Positions 31,639-40,596 are shown, counted from the first letter of the stretch. The stretch is DNA of 64,000 bases from Anaerolineales bacterium (GCA_019637805.1 JAHBVB010000002.1:451981-515980); one strand, 5' to 3'. Program-made: numbers and translations. Notes: generated by a model from the letters alone, not told the origin.

Positions 31639-32322
31639 CTAGTCGCGGCTCAGCACGACCCACAGCGCGCGCATGGGTGTTTCGCCGGTGTTGGAGAGGC
31701 GGTGCGGAGTGGTCGAGTCGAAGATGATGCTGTCGCCGGGTCCGAGCACGTAACTTTCAAAGGCCAGTTCCACCAGCAGCTCACCTTCCAGCACCAGCCC
31801 AAATTCGCGGCCGCTGTGGCTGGACATGGTCTTGCCGGACTGGGCTTGCGGCTGGTAACTGATCTCCAGAAATTCGGCGTCGGGTTCCGCGCCGGTGGTC
31901 AGGCGCGCCCATTGAATGCCGCTTTGCAATTCGATCAGCGGGCGGTTGTCGCGCTGCATGATCGGCTCTTGCTTATTGACCGGGTCAAACCCGGCCACGC
32001 GCGCATCGCTGCCTGCTGAGAGCATGGCTTCGCGCAGCTTGCTGGCGGTGTATTCCTGCGGTTCCAGCACGGCTTCGCTGGCCTCAGGGTTTTCACCGTT
32101 CTCAGAAGGGAAGAAGTAGTCCAGCGGTACGTTCAACGCTGCGGCGATCTTGTACAGGGAGCGTACCGAGGGGTAAGCCTTGCCCGTCTCGATCTGGCTG
32201 AGCATGCTCGCGCTGATCTCAGCCGTGCTGGCCAACTCGCGCAGGCTCATTTTATGGCCCTGGCGCGCGGCGAGCAGCTTCTTGCCTATGCTTACTGCAT
32301 CTTGGCGGAGTTCTTCTTGCAT
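31639..32322 (-). CDS. XRE family regulator with C-terminal cupin domain
   Basis: This 227-residue protein has an N-terminal helix-turn-helix of the XRE type (about residues 13-68). The first helix is IGKKLLAARQGHKMSLRELA, followed by ISASMLSQIETGKAYPSVRSL. A C-terminal cupin (about 150-225) contains SHSGREFGLVLEGELLVELA and LGPGDSIIFDSTTPHRLSNTG. XRE-cupin regulators generally sense small metabolites and control adjacent transport or catabolic genes. It is divergent from the M24-like gene, whose promoter is flanked by two identical 11-base repeats; the nearer repeat is 18 bases from this gene's start, so autoregulation is likely. Confidence 0.88.
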   Translation of the reverse strand: MQEELRQDAVSIGKKLLAARQGHKMSLRELASTAEISASMLSQIETGKAYPSVRSLYKIAAALNVPLDYFFPSENGENPEASEAVLEPQEYTASKLREAMLSAGSDARVAGFDPVNKQEPIMQRDNRPLIELQSGIQWARLTTGAEPDAEFLEISYQPQAQSGKTMSSHSGREFGLVLEGELLVELAFESYVLGPGDSIIFDSTTPHRLSNTGETPMRALWVVLSRD

Positions 32323-32339
32323 AGCTAAATGGTACCCGA

Positions 32340-32392
32340 TTGTTCAATAGAAATTGACAAAAACGGGGTTTCCCCTATAATTTGTTCAATAG
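32340..32392 (+). promoter_or_regulatory. Sigma-70 promoter flanked by direct repeats (probable XRE operators)
   Basis: TTGACA (32354-32359), a 16-base spacer and TATAAT (32376-32381) form a near-consensus promoter reading toward the M24-like gene. TTGTTCAATAG occurs at 32340-32350 and again at 32382-32392, exactly 42 bases (four helical turns) apart, just outside -35 and over +1. The arrangement suggests repression by the adjacent XRE-cupin protein. The spacer contains GGGG...CCCC. TTGTTCAA recurs at 32541-32548 in the leader. Confidence 0.65.
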
Positions 32393-32579
32393 GACGCAAC
32401 AAAAGCGGCTTTGTACGGGCCGTAATGATCATCATCAATGAAAACTCAAGGCAAGACTCATGATTTGGTTTCGAGCTGCCTTTCTGCGCGCAACTATATC
32501 ATTTTTTATTTATCTGCATCTGCCTCTTGGGCCGATGTGTTTGTTCAAACTCCACTACAGCAGAAGATGAGAGGCCGCC

Positions 32580-33974
32580 ATGCTTAGAACGTACGGGACC
32601 ATGGGTGTGGATTGGGAGCAGCGCGTCGATTTTGACCGCCTGCGCAAAGCCCGCCTAGCCCGGGTGAAGCAGAAGTTGAAGGAGTCGGAGATCGGCGCGT
32701 TGCTGTGCTTCGACATGAACAACATTCGCTATATCACCAACACGACGATTGGCACCTGGGCCATCGACAAGCTGGGCCGCTTCTGTTTGCTGGCCCAGGA
32801 CGATGAGCCGATCAACTGGGACTTCGGTTCGGCGGCCAAACACCATACTCTCCATGCGCCCTGGCTGGGTGAGGGGCGCTCGCGAGCGGGCATCTCCACA
32901 CTGCGCGGCGCCATGCCTCCCGGCGCCATGCGCGCCGAGGATGTGGCCCGCAAGATCCGCATTGAGCTTGAGGAGCGCGGCCTGCAGAACGAACCGCTGG
33001 GCGTGGACGTGGTCGAGCCACCGGTGCTGTTCGCTCTGCAGGCCGAGGGCATTACCGTGGTAGACGGCCAGCAATTGATGCAAGACATTCGCGTGATCAA
33101 AACCGAAGATGAGATCACCCTGCTCAATATGGCCTGCATGATGGTGGACGCCGCCTATGAGGAACTGTATCGCTTCATGAAGCCCGGCGTGCGCGAGAGC
33201 GAAGCGGTGGCCCTGGTGAACAAGGTGCTCTACGAGTTGGGCTCCGAGCATGTCGAGGGCGTCAACGCCATCTCTGGCGAGCGCTGCAGCCCGCACCCGC
33301 ACATCTTCAGCGATCGCGTGATGCGCCCGGGCGATCCGGCCTTCTACGATATTCTGCATTCCTATATGGGCTACCGTACTTGCTACTATCGCACCTTCGC
33401 CATCGGTTCTGCTTCACAAGCGCAGGTGGATGCCTATAAGCGCTGTCGCTATTACCTGGATGCAGCCATCGACGCCATCCGCCCCGGTGTGACCACTGCT
33501 GATGTGGTCAAGCTGTGGCCCAAGGCGCAGGAGTTTGGCTTCCCCAACGAAGAGTCCTGCTTTGCCTTGCAATACGGCCACGGTGTTGGCCTGGCGATCT
33601 GGGAGAAGCCGGTCTTCAGCCGCCTGGTTTCCTTCGACAGCCCGCAAGAGATCGAAGAGGGCATGGTCTTTGCCTTGGAAACTTATTGGCCGGCCAGCGA
33701 TGGCTGGTCTGCCGCCCGCATTGAAGAGCAGATGGTGGTGACCAAGGACGGTGTGGAGGTCATTACCCGCTTCCCGGCTGAGGAGTTGATGGTGGCCGGC
33801 AAGCGCTACTTCACCACCGAGGGCTGGCTGCCCACCATGCGCGACACGCAGTCGCACCGCAACATTGACTACAGCGGCGTCAGTTACGGCGGCGCAGGCC
33901 TGCCTGATGATGCGCCCGGCCTGGATGGCAAGGTGGACGGCAAAGTCAAACCCGCCAACGCCAAGAAGAAGTAA
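32580..33974 (+). CDS. M24 family (creatinase/aminopeptidase-like) hydrolase
   Basis: This 464-residue protein has a creatinase-type N-terminal domain (about residues 15-160, LKESEIGALLCFDMNNIRYI) and a C-terminal pita-bread M24 domain (about 170-410). Expected metal ligands are partly kept: Asp in FYDILHS, His in QYGHGVGLAIWEKP, Glu in VFALETYWP and Glu in ARIEEQMVV. The second Asp (usual S-D-x-T-R-T-F) is replaced by Cys in RTCYYRTF, as ligands are also lost in creatinase. The substrate may thus be a small C-N compound rather than a peptide. The Lys/Gly-rich tail (DGKVDGKVKPANAKKK) is extra. It is the first gene of the XRE-controlled operon, with GAGAGG six bases before ATG. Confidence 0.8.
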   Translation: MLRTYGTMGVDWEQRVDFDRLRKARLARVKQKLKESEIGALLCFDMNNIRYITNTTIGTWAIDKLGRFCLLAQDDEPINWDFGSAAKHHTLHAPWLGEGRSRAGISTLRGAMPPGAMRAEDVARKIRIELEERGLQNEPLGVDVVEPPVLFALQAEGITVVDGQQLMQDIRVIKTEDEITLLNMACMMVDAAYEELYRFMKPGVRESEAVALVNKVLYELGSEHVEGVNAISGERCSPHPHIFSDRVMRPGDPAFYDILHSYMGYRTCYYRTFAIGSASQAQVDAYKRCRYYLDAAIDAIRPGVTTADVVKLWPKAQEFGFPNEESCFALQYGHGVGLAIWEKPVFSRLVSFDSPQEIEEGMVFALETYWPASDGWSAARIEEQMVVTKDGVEVITRFPAEELMVAGKRYFTTEGWLPTMRDTQSHRNIDYSGVSYGGAGLPDDAPGLDGKVDGKVKPANAKKK

Positions 33975-33985
33975 TCAGGCCAGCC

Positions 33986-34846
33986 ATGCACTTCGTCTCC
34001 AGCCTGAGCCAGATCGCCGCCGAAACGCCGGACGGTTATGAAACCGCCAGCCGAGGTTTCACGCGGCAAACCTATGTGGACCGCGCCAAGGGCTCGGTGC
34101 ACATGGGTGTGGGCATCTGCGCGCTGGATGAGGGTGGGGCGATCGAGCATCATCTTCATTCGTTTGAAGAGAGCTTCTACGTTTTGGAAGGCCAGGTCAG
34201 CGTGCAGATCGGCGACCTGGCCTTTGTGCTGCGCCCGGGCGACTACGGGCTGATCCCTACCGGCAGCGCGCACGCCTGGCGCAACGCCGGCGACGCGCCG
34301 GCGCGCTGGCTGGAGATGCAGGCCCCGCAGCCACGCTCACTAGACTACGGACGCGATACGTTCTTTGTCCCCGGCGAGTTCCCCGCCAACGCGCAGCCGC
34401 TGGATCCGGCCGCGGCGGGCGGGCTGATGCTGGGCCACTTCGACGAGAGCCAGCTGCCCAAACCCGGCGCGCCCTCAGAGATGGAAGGCTTTGACCCCAC
34501 CACGGGCGTGGCGATCAAGATGTTTGTGGACCGTTCGTCTGGCGCCCTGCACCAGTCCCTGTTTCTGATCCAGTACCAACCTGGCGCCAAGATTGATCCG
34601 CACGACCACACCTTTGAAGAGTCCTACTACATCCTCAGCGGGCGCGTGCGCGCCCTGGCCGATGGCCAAGCCCATGAACTGGGGCCGGGCGATGTGATCT
34701 GGACTGGCGTGGGTTGCATCCACAGCTTTGAGAACGCCGGGGACGAGCCAGTGACCTGGCTGGAAACGCAGGCCTCCCTGCCGCCGGCCAAAGAGGCTTT
34801 CCGCTTTGAGCGCGATTGGGCGGGCAAGTACCCGCAGAGCAGTTAG
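33986..34846 (+). CDS. Bicupin protein, (S)-ureidoglycine aminohydrolase-like
   Basis: This 286-residue protein has two cupin domains. The first (about residues 45-115) has EHHLHSFEESFYVLEG and RPGDYGLIPTGSAHAWRN. The second (about 180-265) has DPHDHTFEESYYILSG and GPGDVIWTGVGCIHSFEN. The H-x-H...E...H ligand set is present in both. The pattern and length resemble ureidoglycine aminohydrolase (AllE), which binds manganese. A paralogue at 48627 lies in the same island. Substrate unproven. Confidence 0.72.
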   Translation: MHFVSSLSQIAAETPDGYETASRGFTRQTYVDRAKGSVHMGVGICALDEGGAIEHHLHSFEESFYVLEGQVSVQIGDLAFVLRPGDYGLIPTGSAHAWRNAGDAPARWLEMQAPQPRSLDYGRDTFFVPGEFPANAQPLDPAAAGGLMLGHFDESQLPKPGAPSEMEGFDPTTGVAIKMFVDRSSGALHQSLFLIQYQPGAKIDPHDHTFEESYYILSGRVRALADGQAHELGPGDVIWTGVGCIHSFENAGDEPVTWLETQASLPPAKEAFRFERDWAGKYPQSS

Positions 34847-34853
34847 GAGCAAG

Positions 34854-35711
34854 ATGGCGACAATTGGCTTTATTGGGTTGGGCGTGATGGGCAGCCGCAT
34901 GGTGCAGCGTTTGCTGGCGGCCGGCCACAGCGTCACCGGCTACAACCGCACCCGTGCCAAGGCGGAGGACTTGATTGCCGCCGGTATGAGCTGGGCGGAT
35001 ACGCCGCGGGCCGCCGCCGAAGCGGCCGACATCGTGCTCAGCATTGTCAGTGATACCAAGGCCCTGCAGCAGATTGCTGAAGGGCCGCAAGGCGTGCTGG
35101 CCGGCCTTTCCGCCGGCAAGATCTATGTGGACATGAGCACGGTCAGCCCGGCGGCCATCCGCGAGCTGGCGGCCAAGGCGGCCGGGCTGGGCGCGGCCAT
35201 GCTGGACTCGCCCGTTTCGGGGAGCGTGGCCACGCTGGAGCAAGGTCAGTTGACCATGATGGTGGCCGGCGACCCTCAGGCTTTCAAGCAGGTCGAACCG
35301 GTCTTGCTCGACATTGGCATGAAAGCCACGCATGTGGGCGAGAGCGGCCAGGCGGTTTCGATGAAGATCGCCGTCAACCTGAACATTGCGGCCCAGGTGC
35401 TGGCTTTGAGCGAGTCCGTCTTGCTGGCTGAGAAGGCCGGCATCCCGCGCCAGACCGCGTTGGATGTGCTGACCAACAGTGTGGTCGCCTCGCCGCTGAT
35501 CAAGTACAAGTCGCCCTTCCTGATCGAAATGCCGGACCAGGCCTGGTTCACGGCCGATATGATGCACAAAGATATTGGTCTGGCCCTGGATTTGGCCGAG
35601 GAAGTCGGCGCGAATTTACCCGTGACACAAACCAGTCAGGCCTATTTCAAACGCGTTCAAGAGCTGGGCCTGGGCGGCAAAGATTTTGCCGTAGTGATCG
35701 AGGCCCTTTAG
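34854..35711 (+). CDS. 3-Hydroxyisobutyrate dehydrogenase family NAD(P)-dependent oxidoreductase
   Basis: This 285-residue enzyme has a Rossmann N-terminus IGFIGLGVMGSRMVQRLLAA, VDMSTVSPAAIRELAAKA near residue 98 and LDSPVSGSVATLEQGQL near 118 (substrate loop). ESGQAVSMKIAVNLN near 165 supplies the catalytic lysine region (K-x-x-x-N), and DMMHKDIGLALDLAEE lies near 240. The family includes 3-hydroxyisobutyrate dehydrogenase, tartronate-semialdehyde reductase and related beta-hydroxyacid dehydrogenases. AGGAGC precedes ATG 34854. The specific substrate is open. Confidence 0.87.
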   Translation: MATIGFIGLGVMGSRMVQRLLAAGHSVTGYNRTRAKAEDLIAAGMSWADTPRAAAEAADIVLSIVSDTKALQQIAEGPQGVLAGLSAGKIYVDMSTVSPAAIRELAAKAAGLGAAMLDSPVSGSVATLEQGQLTMMVAGDPQAFKQVEPVLLDIGMKATHVGESGQAVSMKIAVNLNIAAQVLALSESVLLAEKAGIPRQTALDVLTNSVVASPLIKYKSPFLIEMPDQAWFTADMMHKDIGLALDLAEEVGANLPVTQTSQAYFKRVQELGLGGKDFAVVIEAL

Positions 35712-35718
35712 GAGCAAT

Positions 35719-36729
35719 ATGGCAAAAGCAGCCAAGCAGACCAAACCCAAAACCAGCAAGTCCGCCACGCCCGACGCCGAAGAGTGGCTGACGATGTACG
35801 AGCAGATGGTGCGCATCCGCAGCTTTGAGGAGCGCGTCAACCTGCTGTATACCTCGGCCAAGATGCCTGGCCTGGCGCATTTGTACATTGGCGAGGAAGC
35901 CATCGCTGTCGGGGTGTGCTCGGTGCTCAACGCCGAAGATTACATCACCAGCACGCACCGCGGCCACGGGCATTGCATCGCCAAAGGTGCCGACGTGGAC
36001 ATTATGTTCGCTGAGCTGCTGGGCAAAGCCGCCGGTTACTGCAAAGGCAAGGGCGGTTCGATGCACATTGCCGACCAGGCCAATGGCAACCTGGGCGCCA
36101 ACGCCATCGTCGGCGGCAGCGCCGGCATCGCCGTGGGCGCGGCCTTCTCGGCCCAGCGGCTGGGCAATGGCCGGGTGGCGGTGTGCTTCTTTGGCGAGGG
36201 CGCCATGGGACAGGGATTTTTGGCCGAGACGATGAACCTGGCCCAGCTGTGGAAGCTGCCGGTCATCTTCGTCTGCGAAAACAACATGTACAACGAGTAC
36301 ACGCACTTTTCTGAAACCACCGCCGGCAACCCAGCGGACCGGGCGCGGGCGCTGGGTATGCACACCGAGGAACAGGACGGACAAGACATTCGAGTGGTAT
36401 ATGAAACCGCCTTGACCGCCGTCGAGCGCGCCCGCCGCGGCGAAGGCCCGGCCTTCCTAATGTTCCACACCTACCGCTATCACGGCCACCATGTGGGCGA
36501 TATCAACCGCGAGTACTACCGTTCCAAGGAAGAGGAGCGCGACTGGGTGGAAAACCGTGACCCCCTGGCCTTGTTTGCCGATTGGCTGCTGGCCAAGAAG
36601 CTGACTGACCGCAGCGTGCTGGACGGCATTGAAGCAGAAGTCAAAGAGGAAGTGGAGCGCGGCGCCCAGTTCGCTTTGGACGCTCCATATCCCGACCCCA
36701 GCGAGGTGAGCACCAATGTCTACGCTTAG
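35719..36729 (+). CDS. 2-Oxoacid/acetoin dehydrogenase E1 component, alpha subunit
   Basis: This 336-residue thiamine-diphosphate enzyme subunit has a Lys-rich start, then YEQMVRIRSFEERV near residue 33, GKGGSMHIAD near 112 and FGEGAMGQGFLAETMNLA near 157, followed by FVCENNMYNEY near 185. The last two form the diphosphate-metal motif, here G-E-G rather than G-D-G. YRYHGHHVGD near 253 matches the phosphorylation-loop region of E1alpha. With the next two genes it makes an E1-E2 complex that oxidatively decarboxylates a 2-oxoacid (or cleaves acetoin) to an acyl-CoA. No E3 gene is in the window. Confidence 0.88.
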   Translation: MAKAAKQTKPKTSKSATPDAEEWLTMYEQMVRIRSFEERVNLLYTSAKMPGLAHLYIGEEAIAVGVCSVLNAEDYITSTHRGHGHCIAKGADVDIMFAELLGKAAGYCKGKGGSMHIADQANGNLGANAIVGGSAGIAVGAAFSAQRLGNGRVAVCFFGEGAMGQGFLAETMNLAQLWKLPVIFVCENNMYNEYTHFSETTAGNPADRARALGMHTEEQDGQDIRVVYETALTAVERARRGEGPAFLMFHTYRYHGHHVGDINREYYRSKEEERDWVENRDPLALFADWLLAKKLTDRSVLDGIEAEVKEEVERGAQFALDAPYPDPSEVSTNVYA

Positions 36730-37726
36730 TGCCGAGAAAACCGGGGTGCGGGTGCTGACCATGGGCGAGGCGATCCGTGAGGCCCTGGCCGAAGAGCTGC
36801 GCCGCGACCCGACCGTGTTCGTGATGGGCGAGGATGTGGCCGAGGCGGGCACCGCCTTCAAGGTGCTGCTGGGCCTGGTGGACGAGTTCGGCCCCGAGCG
36901 GGTGATCGACTCGCCGATCTCCGAGCCGGGCATCACCGGCCTAGGGGTGGGGGCGGCGATGACCGGCATGCGTCCGGTGATCGACATCATGTTCGGCGAC
37001 TTCATCACCCTGACCATGGACCAGATGGTCAACCAGGCGGCCAAGATCCACTACATGTCCGGCGGCAAACTCAAGGTGCCGATGGTGCTGCGCACTACGA
37101 TGGGCGCCTCGCGGCGCTCGGCGGCCCAGCACTCGCAGTCGCTGCATGCCTGGTTCAGCCATGTGCCCGGCCTCAAGGTGGTGGTGCCCTCCACGCCGTA
37201 CGACGCCAAGGGTCTGCTCAAAACCGCCATCCGCGACGACAACCCGGTAGCCTTCTTCGAGGACAAGATGATGTACCAACTCAAGGGCGAAGTGCCCGAG
37301 GAGGAATACACCATCCCCTTCGGTGTGGCGGACATCAAGCGCCCTGGCACGGACATCACCATCGTGGCCACCAGCAGTATGGTGCAGGTTTCGCTGGCCG
37401 CCGCCGAAATGCTGGCTGAGATCGGCATTGAGGCCGAAGTGGTCGACCCGCGCACCACCTTCCCGCTGGACAAAGAGGCCATCATCGAATCGGCCAAGAA
37501 GACCAGCCGGGCGATCGTGGTGGATGAAGGCTACGAGCGCTACGGCGTTACCGCCGAGATCGCTTCGGTGATTGCCGATGGCGCCTTCTATTATTTGGAT
37601 GCGCCGGTGAAGCGCATCGGCGCCATGGACGTGCCGATCCCTTTCTCGCCCGCGCTGGAAGACCTGACCGTGCCCACTGCGGACACCGTGGTGGAGACCG
37701 CCAAGGCCCTTTGCGGCCGCAACTAG
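36716..37726 (+). CDS. 2-Oxoacid/acetoin dehydrogenase E1 component, beta subunit
   Basis: This 336-residue E1beta subunit starts inside the end of E1alpha (14-base overlap). Family marks are FVMGEDVAEAGTAFKV near residue 35, IDSPISEPGITGLGVGAAM near 65, DFITLTMDQMVNQAAKIHYM near 95 and DPRTTFPLDKEAII near 245. E1beta supplies part of the thiamine site and the C-terminal domain that binds E2. Acetoin-type and branched-chain enzymes share these motifs, so specificity cannot be read here. Confidence 0.88.
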   Translation: MSTLSAEKTGVRVLTMGEAIREALAEELRRDPTVFVMGEDVAEAGTAFKVLLGLVDEFGPERVIDSPISEPGITGLGVGAAMTGMRPVIDIMFGDFITLTMDQMVNQAAKIHYMSGGKLKVPMVLRTTMGASRRSAAQHSQSLHAWFSHVPGLKVVVPSTPYDAKGLLKTAIRDDNPVAFFEDKMMYQLKGEVPEEEYTIPFGVADIKRPGTDITIVATSSMVQVSLAAAEMLAEIGIEAEVVDPRTTFPLDKEAIIESAKKTSRAIVVDEGYERYGVTAEIASVIADGAFYYLDAPVKRIGAMDVPIPFSPALEDLTVPTADTVVETAKALCGRN

Positions 37727-37735
37727 GAGCCCACC

Positions 37736-39097
37736 CTGGCTATTGACGTAATTATGCCCGCCCTGGGGATGGCCCAGGAAACCGGCCGCTTGCTGAAGTG
37801 GTACAAGGCCGCCGGGGAGCAGGTCACCAAAGGGGAGCCGCTGATGGAGGTGGAGACCGACAAGGTCACCGTCACCATCGAGGCGGCGGACAGCGGTACC
37901 CTGGCCAATGTGGTTGCCACCGAAGGCCAGGATGTGCCCGTGGGCGAAACCATTGCTCATTTGCTGGCGCTGGGTGAGGCGGCCCCACCGCCGCCCGTGA
38001 TCCGCAGCGCGGCGCCCAGTGCGCCAGCGGGCAAACCTGCCGCCGCACGCCCGCAAGCCTCTCAGCCGCGCCAACCTGCCGCCCAACCGATAGCTCCGGC
38101 GGGCAATGGGCGCGCCGTGGTGGTCAATGCCAGCCCGGTGGCCCTGCGCATGGCGGCCGAAAACGGCATCGACCTGGCGCTGGTCAAGCCGGGCGGGGGG
38201 CGCGTCACCCGCGAAGATGTGCAGGCCTATCTGCAACAGCGGCAGCGTCCGCTTGCGGTCGGCCCCGGTGGGCGCGTCTTGGCTTCGCCCAAGGCGCGTC
38301 GCCTGGCGGGCGAGGCCGGGCTGGACCTGGCGTTCATCCCCGGCAGCGGTCCGGAAGGGGCTGTGCTGGTGATTGACCTGCCGCTGGCCGCGGCGGGGCC
38401 GCAGACTCCGCCGCCATTACCGGCCGGGATGAGCGAAGTCAGCCTGGGCAGCCTGTGGCGCGTGATGGCCGAGCATGTCACCCAGAGCTGGCAGGATGTG
38501 CCGCATTTCTATTTGGTGCGCGAAGTGGACGCCGGGGCGCTGATGGCCGCCCGCCAGAAACTCAAGGGGCAGGGCGAAACCAAAGTAACCTTTACTGATA
38601 TGCTGGTGAAGCTGGTGGCCAAGACGCTTAAGCAGCATCCCAACGTCAACGCCACCTGGATGCGCGGCACACTGGCCTTGATCGAAGACATCAACGTTGG
38701 TCTGGCGGTGGGCGTGCCGGATGGTCTGGTGGTGCCGGTGGTGCACAAAGCCGACCAGCTCAGCGTGCAGGAAATTGCCCAGCGGCGCGGCGAGATCGTG
38801 GAACGCGCCAACCAAAAGGCCCTAGGCCCGCAGGATATTCAGGGCGGCACGTTCACCATCAGCAACCTGGGTATGTACAATATTGATGCATTCAACGCCA
38901 TCGTCAATGCGCCCCAAGCCGCCATCCTGGCGGTTGGGCGCATTGTGGAGCGCGTGGTGGCCCAGGAGGGCAAGCCGGTGGTGCGGCCCATCCTGACCAT
39001 GACGCTTTCCTGCGACCACCGCGTGGTAGACGGCTTGCGCGGGGCCGAGTTCCTCGATACGCTGGCTAAACTGATCGAAGATCCGAATTTGGATTAA
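37736..39097 (+). CDS. Dihydrolipoamide acyltransferase E2, probable CTG start
   Basis: This E2 component has a lipoyl domain (lipoyl lysine in MEVETDKVTVTI), an Ala/Pro linker, two short peripheral-subunit-binding segments (NASPVALRMAAENGIDLALV and ASPKARRLAGEAGLDLAFI) and a catalytic domain ending with LSCDHRVVDGLRGAEFL (H and D of H-x-x-x-D-G). The first ATG (37754) would cut into the first lipoyl strand. CTG at 37736 gives MAIDVIMPALGMAQE, the usual E2 start. It lies six bases after TAGGAG, and no ATG, GTG or TTG exists between the in-frame stop at 37724 and 37754. From CTG the protein has 453 residues. Confidence 0.85.
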   Translation: MAIDVIMPALGMAQETGRLLKWYKAAGEQVTKGEPLMEVETDKVTVTIEAADSGTLANVVATEGQDVPVGETIAHLLALGEAAPPPPVIRSAAPSAPAGKPAAARPQASQPRQPAAQPIAPAGNGRAVVVNASPVALRMAAENGIDLALVKPGGGRVTREDVQAYLQQRQRPLAVGPGGRVLASPKARRLAGEAGLDLAFIPGSGPEGAVLVIDLPLAAAGPQTPPPLPAGMSEVSLGSLWRVMAEHVTQSWQDVPHFYLVREVDAGALMAARQKLKGQGETKVTFTDMLVKLVAKTLKQHPNVNATWMRGTLALIEDINVGLAVGVPDGLVVPVVHKADQLSVQEIAQRRGEIVERANQKALGPQDIQGGTFTISNLGMYNIDAFNAIVNAPQAAILAVGRIVERVVAQEGKPVVRPILTMTLSCDHRVVDGLRGAEFLDTLAKLIEDPNLD

Positions 39098-39105
39098 GGA
39101 GCCTC

Positions 39106-40596
39106 ATGGAAAGCAAACGCCTGCGCGATTCGCAGACCCGCGCTGCAGAGCAAGACGCCGCCAAGACCGAGATGGGCGAATTCGGCGTGCTGCTGGACGG
39201 TAAGTGGCTGAAGACCGGCGATGCCATTGGTGTGCACAGCCCCTACGACGATGCCCTGGTGGCTGTGGTACACCGCGCCGGCCCCGAGCAGATCGAGCAG
39301 GCCATTCAGGTGGCCACCGCCGCCTTCCAGACCACCCGCAAAATGCCGGTCTGGAAGCGGGCTGAGGTGCTGACCAAGGTCAGCCAGGGGATTGCCGCCC
39401 GCCGTGAAGAGCTGGCCCGCACCATCGCCCTGGAAGCCGGCAAGCCCATTCGCACCGCCCGCTTGGAAGTGGACCGGGCTACTTTCACCTTTCAAGTGGC
39501 TGCGGAAGAGAGCAAGCGCATTTACGGTGAAATTGTCCCGCTGGATTGGCTGCCCGGCGCCGAGAACCGCGTGGCGCATGTGATGCATGTGCCGCTGGGA
39601 CCAATTGCGGGCATCGCCCCGTTCAACTTCCCGCTCAATTTGGTTGCCCACAAGGTGGCCCCGGCCATGGCGGCCGGTAACCCGATCATTTTGCGCCCGG
39701 CCAGCGCCACGCCGCTCAGCGCGCTGAAGCTGGGCGAGATCATTCTGGAAGCCGGCTGGCCGGAGGGCGGCTATGCCGTGGTGCCTTCAGCCACCAAGGA
39801 CGCTGCGCCATTGGTGGAAGACCCGCGTATCAAGCTGCTGACCTTCACGGGCAGCCCGGCGGTGGGCTGGGCGCTCAAGGCCAAGGCCGGCATGAAGCGC
39901 GTAACCCTGGAGCTGGGCGGCAACGCCGGCGTCATTGTGCACGACGACGCCGACATTGACTACGCCGCCGAGCGGGTGGCCTGGGGCGGCTTCTCGTACG
40001 CCGGCCAATCCTGCATTTCAGTGCAGCGCGTTTACATTGCCCAAAAGGTCTATGAAGACTTCGCCGAAGCCCTGGTCCCGCGTGTAAAAGCGTTGGTGGT
40101 GGGTGACCCGCTGGATGAGAAGACCGACGTGGGCCCGATGATCGACGTGGGAGCGGCCGAACGCCTGGACAACTGGGTGGGCGAAGCCAAGACCGGCGGG
40201 GGCCAGGTGCTGGCGGGCGGCAGCCGCAAGGGCACGCTGTTCCAGCCCACAGTGCTCAGCTCGATCGACGAGAGTATGTCCGTGTCTTGCCAGGAAGCCT
40301 TTGGCCCCATTTTGGGTTTATACCAGTACACTGATGTGCACCAGGCCATTCGCGCCGTGGATAGCAGTGAATTCGGGCTGCAGGCTGGCATCTTTACCCA
40401 GAATATGGGCATCATCCACGCGGCCTTTGAGGAAATTGAAGTCGGCGGCTTGATGGTGAACGACGTGTCCACCTTCCGCATGGACCATATGCCCTACGGC
40501 GGCGTGAAACAGTCTGGCCTGGGCCGCGAAGGCCTGCGCTATGCGATGGAAGAGATGAGCGAACTCAAACTGCTTACCTTCAACCACCGCAGCTAG
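39106..40596 (+). CDS. Aldehyde dehydrogenase family protein
   Basis: This 496-residue NAD(P)-dependent aldehyde dehydrogenase has the motifs PLGPIAGIAPFNFPLNL near residue 165 (cofactor domain), TFTGSPAVGWALK near 246, catalytic Glu in TLELGGNAGVIV near 267 and catalytic Cys in AGQSCISVQRVY near 304. The ending GGVKQSGLGREG is also standard. It resembles the lactaldehyde, glyceraldehyde-phosphate or succinate-semialdehyde group; the exact aldehyde is unknown. It begins nine bases after the E2 gene, with GGAGCC as ribosome site. Confidence 0.88.
   Translation: MESKRLRDSQTRAAEQDAAKTEMGEFGVLLDGKWLKTGDAIGVHSPYDDALVAVVHRAGPEQIEQAIQVATAAFQTTRKMPVWKRAEVLTKVSQGIAARREELARTIALEAGKPIRTARLEVDRATFTFQVAAEESKRIYGEIVPLDWLPGAENRVAHVMHVPLGPIAGIAPFNFPLNLVAHKVAPAMAAGNPIILRPASATPLSALKLGEIILEAGWPEGGYAVVPSATKDAAPLVEDPRIKLLTFTGSPAVGWALKAKAGMKRVTLELGGNAGVIVHDDADIDYAAERVAWGGFSYAGQSCISVQRVYIAQKVYEDFAEALVPRVKALVVGDPLDEKTDVGPMIDVGAAERLDNWVGEAKTGGGQVLAGGSRKGTLFQPTVLSSIDESMSVSCQEAFGPILGLYQYTDVHQAIRAVDSSEFGLQAGIFTQNMGIIHAAFEEIEVGGLMVNDVSTFRMDHMPYGGVKQSGLGREGLRYAMEEMSELKLLTFNHRS

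Noticed and set aside
32541-32548. Third XRE operator in the M24 leader
   Set aside because: Only eight bases (TTGTTCAA) match and a 7-8-mer of this kind is expected several times by chance in 64 kb, so it is noted but not called.
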